Shown here: one piece after another, positions 36,504-46,148 of the stretch
Layout of the letters: the number at the start of each line of letters is the position of its first letter
Position numbering within the stretch: position 1 is the first letter of the stretch
From: Terana coerulea
Lineage: Eukaryota; Basidiomycota; Agaricomycetes; Polyporales; Phanerochaetaceae
Direction of reading: 5' to 3'
DNA: 64,000 nt
Assembly (NCBI GenBank): GCA_024811115.1
Contig: JAKOGH010000002.1
Location: 657,682 to 721,681 of the forward strand
Translations under genes and position numbers: made by a program
Notes under the pieces: model-generated
Database searches by the model: none
Seen by the model: only the letters and a program-made list of their open reading frames with translations
What the model was told of the DNA's origin: nothing

Positions 36504-39264
36504 ATGTCGTCCGGAACAACGACGACCCTTGCTTCCGCAACGAGGACACATATAAGACCGGCCACCTCAAAGAGCGAGATCTGGATACAAAGGCAAAATT
36601 ACCCGTTCGTGGGCCCAGCTCCCGCCCGAAATTATCAGGTCTGTCGCGCGTAGTCTCAGTACGCCACCGACGGCCATCTGAATCTCGGACTCTTTGGATC
36701 TTAGACACATTGCATCCCACTACCTGACTTTGGTCTCCCCCCAATCTCTACTGCCCAGCAATATGGGAATACAGGGACTTTCTGGATGTCGCGGCTGGTT
36801 TACACCGCCCTCCGAGATGCGATGGAGGTGGAGAAGTTGATGAACATATGCAGGTCATGGCAGCATGCTCGTGAGTCGTTACTTCACCTCTGAGGTCTAT
36901 GCGACTCCGTATGCGCGTATGCATTGCCCGACGACGCGTATATGCACAGATCGCGTTTAACCGCCGTCGGAGGGAATATATGCGAGAGCTTCTCGGACAT
37001 GTCATGGATCAGAGCCATCATAACTTCTTTACTGACTCGCATTCGCGTTTCACACAGTGGAATACCACCCCTTCTGGCAGCACGCATGCGCCGCTATCGA
37101 TCCCAACGACCAACTGGCCCATTTTGCCGTCGTCCACCCGCCCGCTTCTGCGGGATCGAACAAAGCAATACCTACGCGGCTTCCCCCTTACCGACACTTC
37201 CGCCAGATGTCACTTTACTCGTGCATGGTTTGTCGAGTGAATCATCCCCACCTGAACACGGGCCTTAATATCGGCAAGAGATACGCCTACAACCCTCAGT
37301 TCAGCATGTTCACCGTCTGCCGCGAACATCGAAAAGGAACCTTCTGCGCGCTGTGCCTCCGAGCTGCCCCAATAGATGACACAAACTTGAATGTCTGCGT
37401 TACGGAGAACGAAGATGAAGAGTCATGGCCGAATGTCGAGGCCACTTGCCGGCACTGTCGTGGAGAAGGCCTGTGGCGCAGAGCATGCAGAGATCCTATG
37501 AGCCGAGAAGCTCTCGGTATCAATCCTCTGCGATGGAAGCATGCGCCGGACTGGGAGATCGGGCAGGCGGTGGAAACATTCATGGACATGGGCGAAGGCT
37601 GCATCAGCGACGTCCTATGCTTGGCCAGGGAGAAGCACTGGCTCCGCACTCACACTAAAATAGCCGAGCTCCTTAGCCAGGCGCTAGCATCTTCAAGATA
37701 CGTTGCTCGAGCCGGAGGCAGGATATGAGGCCGAGAGCGACGACGACTTGAGCGGCGAAGAGGAGGACGACCCAGAGTTGATGAGTCTGACGGAGGATGC
37801 TGGTGGAATCCGCGACCTCGCCATCACCGACTGGGCGAGGAACAGGATCCTTGACGGGCACTGGTTCGCTCCAGCGGACCAGTTCTACGAGAATGTCGTC
37901 CTAGGTCAGCCAACACATGTTCCGGCACAACATCCATGTCCGTGGCACGGCGCGACGTACAGTGGCGCTCTTGAGGACGGCGAAAGCTCAGGTGACGGTG
38001 AAGAATTAGAACATCCCCGTCCGCGCACATACACCGCTCCTTGTCCCCTTCGTTCGCACTGTGCGAGACTGTCTACCGCGCATTCCAGCGGGTGCAGCGC
38101 GAAATCCTCCTGCCAGCTATGGCGAATGTCGTAAGGCGGCTTCTGATGGAATCCCAGGTTGATGGCGTGGACCCGGCCTTGCGAGCGTCCAAGATGACCT
38201 TGGAAGACGTACTCAAGGAGTTGAAAGATCCCGCAACCTGGTCCAAAGGTGTTGACTGGGCCGCTGCAAGGAGGTTAGTCCGAGAACGCGAGGAGAGGCA
38301 ACGGCGACAAGGGAGCGTCGATGAGGACTCGTCTTCGTCTTCCCGGTCGGGCGGATCTCACACCACCAGTCCGGTGCTCTCGACGACGACGTTGCAGACT
38401 ACTCCCTCGCCGCCGCCGACCAGCGCGAAGGATGATGAAGCCGCGCCATCCCCGATGGCCGTGTCGTCTCCTGCTCTAGCTATGCCCGAGTCTCCGACGA
38501 TGCAGACTCACGAGCTCCTCCGCCCAATACCATATGTGCCGGATACCATCACCAACCTTCCGCACTTCAGCATGGAGTGTCTGAAAACGGTACGTGTTTG
38601 TGCCATCATCCGCTTCGTACGTACTGACGGTCCGGTTGAATAGCTCTGGCGGGAGGCTTGCGCTCCTCTGTACACATGCCGATGCTCCGTTTGCGAGCGC
38701 GCTATGCTGGCAGCGAATACAAATGGTCGGAACACCACCCAGAAACAGACTCACCAAGCGCCTGCTCCTGAGCCAGAACGGAAAACGCGTCAACCAAGCG
38801 CAGATGCGCGCTCAGACCAGTTGGTAATCGAGATCGAGGAAGCTTCTCAACTTGCGCTTCGCCAGGAGGAGGAAGAAGATGACCTCGGTGCCGACGCAGA
38901 ATTTGATGACGAGATTGAGTCCGAGCTTGACGATCTCGACAGTCCCATCGACCTTCCCGACGACAAACATCTGCTGCCCCCGAGCAAAGGCCTGATCACC
39001 CCGCCCAACCGCTCCATTGCGCCTACTCCAAGAACACCCAAGCGAAGTCTGGAAGAGATGAAGGATGAGCCAGAGGTGCCGTTACACAGCGACGAAGAAG
39101 TCGTGCGAGAAGGCACGCCGCCTAAGCGAGCACGCCTCGGCGACTCCAAACCTGATGCCACGGTCCTCATCGCGCCAACCCCCATACGCATGCGCAAACG
39201 GTCGTCGGAAGAGCTTGAGGAAGGTGCCGTCGTCGCCCAGGGTGGCAAGCGTGTCAAGGCGTAG
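36504..39264 (+). CDS. F-box-like, cysteine-rich, acidic nuclear protein (frame disrupted)
   Basis: The likely start is the ATG at 36504. The N-terminal segment WAQLPPEIIR, followed after an intron by HIASHYL, is F-box-like. A cysteine-rich middle follows from about 37200: SCMVCRVNHP, VCREHRKGTFCALCLRA and ATCRHCRGEGLW, with paired CxxC spacing that suggests zinc binding. Then come an acidic stretch, a helical segment (CETVYRAFQRVQREILLPAM), a Ser-rich linker and, after an intron near 38599-38643, another cluster (YTCRCSVCERAM). The end is acidic with basic patches (PPKRARLG, GGKRVKA). The frame changes by one base near 36785, 37700 and 38040. I cannot decide between assembly error, missed introns and real decay. 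A role as ubiquitin-ligase adaptor is only a guess. Confidence 0.6.
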
Positions 39265-40100
39265 CGTTGACGGTGGTACGGAGTCAAGCTCGTCGCCGTC
39301 GAGCTGAGACCGAAAAGACCTCGTGGTTGTCGTGCGACATCTGGCATGTCGACTACAGTTTTTGATTCCGTCACGGCTGCTGATCCTGTCGGGCCCTGGT
39401 GCTGGTGAAGATCTCGATGCGAGTCCGGAGACCGTCGATCAGTCTTGGCGACCGTAAAAGATGTCTGCGCCGATCGGTCCTCCATGCCAGCGACGTTGCA
39501 ACCTCGGTCAATCACCTCGTAAACCTTTCCCGATTCCGCCTGCCTCCCACCAAACTACTCCGGCGAAGCTCTTTCTCGCACATCACCGTATCGCTTCCTC
39601 TCCTATCCCTCTCCGGTATCTTGGTTGCCTTGTCCAATATTTCACCGTCAAGCCGAACTCGCACATCTGTTCATCCACCCTGTCTTCATATCGTGTATAC
39701 TATTCCTTGTGTGTCCTAGGTGATGTACAAACACGCTGTTGGTAGTTCGCGTGTACCACTCAAAGCTGTATCAGTACTGTCGCACTTCGGTTAAACCAGC
39801 GTCCTTATTTTGTATCCTCTCGGCCCTTGTGTCTCCCTTGGTGATATAGTGGTAATTCCTAGAGTCATGTTTGAGCAATAACAATGAAATGAATCTCAGA
39901 TCATCCTGCGCGGCGGGTTGGCCGTTCCGCAGTACACCGCCACCGATTTCAGGCGTACGAAGGAAGGTCAGGAAGTTGCTGAAGACTACTTCACTTGCAG
40001 TGTGAAGGATACAGTATGCCCTGCAGGTAGATTTCCAGTGGCATGAGTAGCTGTCGAATTTATTCGGGCTGGACGTGCTGGGCGAGAGTGTCACGCACTG
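39265..40100. other. Intergenic region before cassette copy 1
   Basis: About 800 bp. AT-rich stretches near 39600-39900 are probably the 3' end of the preceding gene. No coding signal. Confidence 0.45.
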
Positions 40101-40109
40101 GGAGGCTGG

Positions 40110-40590
40110 GCCGACTTTTCCGAAGCAGCGAGATCCAGATCTTAGCATGCCGTGGGCGTCTACTGCCAGCTCATCTTGCCAGTGTGCTTCGTACCACCAA
40201 TCGCCTTGCCGCGCGAAATGTCATGTTCGAGCCATTCGCTTTGCCTTGATGGATTGTAGCGACGGATTTCTTCCTGGAATTCCTTCCTGGGATGTCACAC
40301 ACATTGTCGTTGTGAATAGGACCCTAAGTCATAGACCAGCTTCGACGAGATAGCTCACGGGTGAGTCGCTCTTCGCAGTAAATCGTCAATCTTCGCCTAA
40401 ATCGCGTCGGCTTCGTTTGTTTGAAGGTCACCATTACGATGAAAGGCAATGCTCTTCGAAAACCACCCGCCATGGTGGCGACCAAGACCGTCCGCGCAGT
40501 CAAAAACGACTCCATCAGCGCTTCAGGAACAAAGCGTTAGTCTTGATGGAAGTCCTCGCATAACGCTTTGTTCAGGCACGCATGGTCTTT
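40110..40590 (+). other. Conserved upstream segment of the cassette, copy 1
   Basis: Matches 44300-44720 and the inverse of 1844-2269. Shared blocks include GATCCAGATCTTAGCATG, GTGGGCGTCTACTGCCAG and the hairpin at 40528-40572. The open frame seen in the other two copies is broken here by a TAA at the hairpin 3' arm, so this copy cannot encode the same peptide. Confidence 0.5.
40528..40572. repeat. Cassette hairpin, copy 1 (12-bp perfect arms, 21-nt loop)
   Basis: Arms AACAAAGCGTTA (40528-40539) and TAACGCTTTGTT (40561-40572) are perfectly complementary. Compared with the copy at 44639 the closing pair is A-T instead of G-C: both sides changed together. Confidence 0.8.
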
Positions 40591-40719
40591 CACTTGGTCT
40601 CACATCTATAACGAGTATTCAGGTACTGTGCACTGTGCAGTACCGGCCCGTATCTCGCGTTTGGTCAACGTTCAACAGTGACAAGCGTTTTCGCCTGCGT
40701 AACCACGATCAAATCGCTG

Positions 40720-41017
40720 GACATGACCATGGGTTAAAGCGCAACCTCTGGCATGTTACTAGGGAGCGCCGGGCCTCACACTGCCAGCGGTTTGTCCTTT
40801 GTCGAAGACCACTGACCATGCTGCATGATGTGCGGCCCAAGCAAAGGTGGTGGCCATTGCCCACAGGAGGACCGCTACGCACTGGCTCGAGAGCAGTATA
40901 TATACTTCCTCAAAACCGACTCTACCGCCATCTTTTCGTAGCTCACAGCTCTCAGCCCTCAGCCCTCAGCACTCTCGCCCTCACTCCCACAAAACCAACC
41001 ACATCTTCTCCATCAAC
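40720..41017 (+). promoter_or_regulatory. Conserved core promoter of the cassette, copy 1
   Basis: TATATATA at about 40897-40904, then CGACTCTACCGCCATCTT, a CT-rich tract and CCACAAAACCAACCAC up to the ATG at 41018. Distal shared blocks: CATGGGTTAAAGCGCA and GACCACTGACC. It aligns with the other two cassette promoters throughout. Confidence 0.75.
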
Positions 41018-41633
41018 ATGGTGAGTAGTATCCTCGGACAGCTATGACCTTGAACTGAAGTCGTCCTCAGATCTACGATTCCAGTTCCCTCGATAGTTGC
41101 CAATGCGACATGGGTGTCTCGCAAGTCCCTGTGTTGTTCTGCAAGTATAGGACTTTGTGGGTGGGCGGAGAATACAAGAAGGTCCGCATTGGCGGCGACT
41201 GCGGCAAGAAAAGCTGCAAGTATTCCACCTCCAATCCGAAGCACTGGGGATACGTCGACGACTCCGAGTCTGGCGGCCTTTCCCAACCCAAGCCTGACGT
41301 CGAGCCCGTTCAGACCAAGAGAAAGGCACGGACCACCTCGACGGCGGCACCTGCCAGCAAGAAGCCCAAGACCTCCTCGGAAGCGACGGTGTCGACCGAG
41401 CAGCCGCAGGCTAACCTGAAGACCGAAGGCACAACTCGGTCCAACGATGCCTCTGCGGCGACTTCTTCGAAGAAGACCAAGCCCAGCGACACACCTGTGG
41501 TACGAACTCTCCTCACTGGACTGCTCAGAATTGTGCTGATTAACGTTCTTTACGCCAGCCCCCTCCAATTATCGCTTTAGACATCGATATACTGGCCATG
41601 TCGCGTAGTATGAGTACGGCTCAGCGCGACTGA
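41018..41633 (+). CDS. Small Cys/Lys-rich protein of the triplicated cassette, copy 1
   Basis: Exons 41018-41020 (ATG only), 41071-41499 and 41559-41633 give 168 residues. Intron 1 is 50 nt directly after the ATG; intron 2 (59 nt) has donor GTACGA, branch CTGATTAAC and acceptor GCCAG. Without splicing the frame would stop at 41578-41580. Cysteines at residues 11, 13, 25, 45 and 50 are shared by all copies. The C-terminal two thirds are Lys/Ser/Thr-rich with the basic patches TKRKAR, SKKPK and SKKTK, suggesting a nuclear, disordered tail. Family unknown. It lies 470 bp upstream of the kinase-fusion gene on the same strand. Confidence 0.78.
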
Positions 41634-42101
41634 ACGAGCAAACACTGTCTATATATTGTTGACTGTTGATTAGACGCATGTACACTGGATGGCATTCTCT
41701 TATACATCTATATTTGCAGCAAATAATGTCGACGTACAGTACATTGAGTGAGGGTGATGCACCATGCGAACGTCAAGCTCGCCAGCAGCGTTACGTAACG
41801 CAGGGTCAGAGACTGGAGTGGCCATTTGACGGTAAGCGCCCTTGTTTTTATCTTGACCACGATCACTTCAAGTCCAGAACAATCATGCATCATGGATCAT
41901 GGCCAATGCACATAGACTCCGCTGTCAACGTGCGCAAACAGAGCTGCTCTGCGAGCTGGGGCGTATTTCAACCTTTCTATCTTCGACAGGCTTATTAACA
42001 ACATTCAACCCTGTGAGACTCCTCGCCTTATCACTACCTCGCTCGGTTCCTCCTGCCACTTACTTAACCTCCAACGTTCAGAATTAGCTCTGTCGATAGC
42101 T
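41634..42101 (+). promoter_or_regulatory. Conserved leader/promoter of the kinase-fusion gene, copy 1
   Basis: This 470-bp interval is conserved in all three cassettes, including a short reading frame starting MANAHRLRCQRAQTELLCE at 41899. In the left copy the equivalent frame is open into the kinase start. It may be a 5' leader with an upstream ORF, or only conserved promoter DNA. A CT-rich stretch (CTCGGTTCCTCCTGCC) precedes the ATG. Confidence 0.45.
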
Positions 42102-43896
42102 ATGGCACGCAAATTGCTCTTTTCAGCCAGTGTATTTGACCACTCGCCTCACAGAAGAAGACCAACTTTTCTCCACGTGCTAATAGGCTGGAAGGAGGAT
42201 GGCCAGTTCTACCTACTCGAGCATCCTCATGAAGACGAGGATTTCGATTTGCAGTCGTTAGTAGCCCCGGAACCAATTCTGCATGCACACCTCTATCCAC
42301 AGTGGCGTAATGGGCTGAAGGAGGCTCCTACCCCCTTCCTCCCGATTATCATGTGAAAATCCCCAACATTATCAACTATTCGCCTTCAGATCCGAATCGT
42401 CTACCCGCTCACTTCACGAAAGAAATTGAAGTAACCGAAGAGCTCTCAAAGCATCCGCATCCCAACGTATGCTCATACCACGGATGCCTAAGGAAAGGAG
42501 ACTACATTACTGGCATCGCTATGATGCGGTACCGACACTCTCTGCTCGACGCGATCGAAGCTGAGGTTCGAGTCGATCGGCGTCGCGTGGTGGCAGATAT
42601 GAAGGCTGCTCTTGAGCATCTTCACGGTCTGGGCTTTGTGCACAACGACTTGTCATCGGCAAACATCATGCTTGACCACGACGACTCGGCAGTTCTCATT
42701 GACTTCGATGTCACCGCAAGAGTAGGAACCACTAGGATACGTGAACTTGGCACTCCAGGATGGTTCAGACCCAACGCAGAACAGGTTGTGCGTACCGACG
42801 ACGACAACTTTGCCTTGGGATTGCTACCGGAATATTTGAACACGTACCTGAGCCTAGATGATGAGTATTTGGTACGTGCGTGATAAAACCGCTGGCGCTG
42901 CTGTCCGCTGACATAACTTGACCTTTCATACATAGCCAGATGCGCCCACGTCCTCCGTAGAAGACTATGTACGGATGAAAGTGTTGATCTGCGGCACCGC
43001 TCATGGGCTCGAAAACGCTTGTGACACACTCTTGAATCTATTCGGTGCGATATCCACGATCTTGAACCCGAAGACGCGTAACTGACCACACTTCTCTCAG
43101 CATCTTGGGCTACAGTCACATTCTTGGTCAGAGACAAAGGTCGCTTCCAGAACACCGCATGTTTTGCTCCATTTCTCGCATGTAGCAAGGTACAAGTCGT
43201 AGAGGGAGACTTCCATGACCACAAGGACGTCGAACGCGCATGGTCGGTAGCGGGCGCCGGAATTCGAGAGGGCGAAGTCGATCTTGTGTTTATCACAACC
43301 AGTACGTAGCTCTTTATGCCTTACGTCTCCGGCGGTTTCCCTCACGCATGTAGCGTAGACTACGACACTGAAACCGTAGACGGCGCGAGATCATTCCGAC
43401 TGGAGTCAAAGCGAGCGATACGTGCGCCCATGATGCACGTCTGGTCCGACCCGAGACCCGGCACGTGGAACCTTGGCTCGTCGTGGCCAACTTTCCCTCT
43501 GGAAAATCTGTCAACATCTCAACGCTGAAGCACCTCGCTTGGCATCATTGCCGGCACGAGAAAGACAATTCTCCCTACGAAGTTCGTCCCTCGGGACTCG
43601 TGAAGGTCGTCCGGGAGAGATTTCACCCGACTGAGCGACCGCTGGAAGGCGCACCGCCGTGCGCGGAGGCACCTGGGCCCAAATGCTATAGAAGGATAGC
43701 GCTTTTGCAGCTCACGGCGGAGGCTTCCGATACTCCAGCTGCTACGGTCTCTGAATTTCTGCACACCTTGGATGTCGGTCATGTGGCGGCATGGAAGAAG
43801 GCATGGACGGGGAGCAGGAAGACGTCGAGGAATTGGACAGAGGCGCAGTCGGGGATGTGGCTCGAACTGGACGAGTTTATGGCGATACGCAGGTGA
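42102..43896 (+). pseudogene. Kinase/Rossmann fusion protein, copy 1 (two frameshifts)
   Basis: Same architecture as the intact 46149-47963 gene, with the same exon sizes: introns 42872-42935, 43045-43100 and 43302-43358. The kinase part has HPHPNVCSYHGC, the catalytic loop GFVHNDLSSANIMLD and IDFD in place of DFG. The second domain has MKVLICGTAHGLENAC, VTFLVRDKGRFQ, VQVVEGDFHDHKDVERAW and VDLVFITT. One base is missing in a C-run near 42331-42335, giving a stop at 42354 just before the VKI lysine; a second shift lies near 43465 between the SDPRPG and EPWLVVANF segments. The first shift is shared with the left copy. If both are sequencing errors, this gene is intact. Confidence 0.72.
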
Positions 43897-44290
43897 CTTC
43901 GAGCTACGTTATCTTCACAAGCGTCGTTGTTGGAGTCATGCTTCGTTTCGTTTGGCCTTTTCGTGGAAGAGACATAGGGTTATATCTTCCTATCATTGCT
44001 CCGAGTCGTGGGGCTGATACCTTAGCAATGGGAGGGGATACGGACACATGTATTATGCAGTACTTTCAGCGACTTTTGCTCTAGATAGGGTTAGACTTCA
44101 CTTAGAGATCGTCGACCCGGGCTGAAGTCAGCATCTCAGTCACTGGAAGACTCCCGAAGTCAAGCGGCAACTGAACCTACTGCCGTCGACGAGGACAAGT
44201 TGTAGCAGGAGTATCATTGTGAGTAACGTCAGCAACACTTGGATTTATTTACTGTGCGCGAATGAGGTTTCACCCCGGACCGAATCCTCC
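43897..44290. other. Spacer between cassette copies 1 and 2
   Basis: Downstream end of copy 1. The frame following the kinase-fusion stop contains nothing recognisable. Sequence related to the start of the next unit begins at about 44290. Confidence 0.4.
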
Positions 44291-44720
44291 GGAGCCCCCA
44301 GATCTAGATCTTCGCATGTCGTGGGCGTCTGTTCTATCTTGCTTCGTGCCGCCACCAGCCTGAGTGACCACTAGCTAATGGCACTCTCCATTACCCGACG
44401 TTCTTGAAGCGCTATGTCCAAGCTATACGCTCCGTTGCGGCTGGTTATAGCACCGAAGCCCCTTCAAGGAATGAATGATATAGCCGTCGTCGTTGTCAAT
44501 GAGGACGTTAAGTCACGGACAACTTCGTGGCATCCGTCGAGGAGACAGCTCCGAACGTTAACGAATGTCCTCATTTGAAAGCGACCCGCTGTTATGGTGA
44601 ATGAAGCCACCCGCACAGTTGAGGACAAGTTCATCCGGAACAAAGCGTTGGCCTTGATGGAAGTCCTCGCACAACGCTTTGTTGAGGCACGTAGTACGGT
44701 CTCTCACTGTGCCTCACATC
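44290..44720 (+). other. Conserved upstream segment of the cassette, copy 2
   Basis: Contains blocks also found at 40110-40590 (GATCTAGATCTTCGCATG, GTGGGCGTCTG, CTTCGTGCCGCCACC). The peptide frame VNEATRTVEDKFIRNKALAL and onward is open in this copy from 44594 to 44788. It may be a short relic gene; see the hairpin inside it. Confidence 0.5.
44639..44683. repeat. Cassette hairpin, copy 2 (12-bp perfect arms, 21-nt loop)
   Basis: Arms AACAAAGCGTTG (44639-44650) and CAACGCTTTGTT (44672-44683) pair perfectly. The loop GCCTTGATGGAAGTCCTCGC plus A differs from copy 1 by one base. Confidence 0.8.
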
Positions 44721-44804
44721 TAGAGCGATTACCTGTATACTTCGCACTGTGCAGCATCGGACCGTACCTTGCCTTTCGTCAACACTGACAAGCGTTTTCG
44801 CCTG

Positions 44805-45089
44805 CGTAACCATGGGTTAAAGCGCAGCCCTCTGGCATGTTGCTAGTAGAGAGCGGCGGGCCTCACAGTGGTTTGTCTTTTGTCCAAGACCACTGACCGC
44901 TGACCACGCCGCATGATGTTGGCCCAAACAAAGGCGAGGGCCATCGCACACAGCGGAGGACCACGTGGTACCCGCTTGCTGGAGAGTATATATTCGTGTC
45001 TAGGCCGACCCTACCGCCATCTTTCTGCAATTCTTAGCCCTCAACCCTCTCACTCTCACTACCACAAAACCAACCACGTTTTCGCCAAT
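44805..45089 (+). promoter_or_regulatory. Conserved core promoter of the cassette, copy 2
   Basis: TATATAT at about 44987-44993, then CGACCCTACCGCCATCTT, a CT-rich tract and ACCACAAAACCAACCACG before the ATG at 45090. The distal blocks AACCATGGGTTAAAGCGCA and GTTTGTCTTTTGTCC are also present. Confidence 0.75.
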
Positions 45090-45541
45090 ATGGTGAGTAG
45101 CATCTTTGGACTGCTATGATATTGAACTGAAGTCATCATTAGATTTACGATTCCAACTCGCTGACTGCCGGTTGCCAATGCGTCATGGCCATCTCGCAAG
45201 TCCCTGTGTTGTTCTGCAAGTTCAGAGCACGCTGGGTGGACAGCGAAGACAAGTTTTTCCGCATTTCCGACTGCGAGGACGAGAGGTGCAAATATTCCAC
45301 CTCCAATTCAAAGAACTGGGGGGGAGGCTGCGGCAAAGATTCCGAGTCCAGTGGCCTTTCCCAGTCCCAGTCTGAAGTCGAGCCACTTCAGACTAAGAGA
45401 ACGGCTGGAGACGCGCCGACCGCGGCTTCTCCTGGCACCCCAGCAAAGGCAACCCCGAAAACGAGTGAGTCGACCAAGAATTCTCAACCTAAGCTGAAGT
45501 CCTCTGACGCGAGTTCTTCTGGGGAGACTGAAGACAAGTGA
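45090..45541 (+). CDS. Small Cys/Lys-rich protein of the triplicated cassette, copy 2
   Basis: Exons 45090-45092 (ATG only) and 45143-45541 give 133 residues; the intron after the ATG is again exactly 50 nt. The five-cysteine pattern is kept (CQC, FCK, DC-x4-CK). The tail is shorter than in the other copies and lacks the third exon; it ends SSSGETEDK. Basic patches are fewer (TKRTAG). Divergence from the other two copies is greater than theirs from each other. Function unknown. Confidence 0.75.
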
Positions 45542-46148
45542 CGCGACTACGGTACGCATGCCTCTCACCAGATGGTTAGAGTATTCTGGTCGTGTACTCT
45601 GTGACAGATGCCCTTCGAGATGTACGCCATCTCTTGGAGCCTTGCCTCGTAGGCAGTCACGCCTTTGCCCGTGGTAACTTACATGAGCGAGTAAACATCA
45701 TCTGTACTGAATTGAATATCAATGGCATGCGCACACCAAACGAATTCTCTTTTTGTACATCGATGCTGCCAGCATCGCCAACGCATGAGACGTCAAGTCA
45801 CAAGTGAGTGCGACAAGTGCGAATATCCGCCTCAGAGACTGGAGTCAAGGGGCGCTTGGGGCATGCCACTGGCCCAGGCACTGCTTGGGCCACTCAGTCG
45901 CAAGCGCCCACTTTACCTCGACCAGTGACCACGATCACAACAAGGCATCATGCACATGGTCAGTGCACAAAGACCAGGTCGTCAACGTGAACAAATGCGA
46001 CTGCTCTGCGAGTTGGGGCGTACTTCATCCTTGCTTCAATCCTCCCAAGTCTAACATCATCATCCCCGTCCCTTTTAGAACCCCCGCTCTGTTCATCTTG
46101 GAACTTAACGTCAACTGTTCAAGCACGACTCGCAGGATCATCTAGGCC

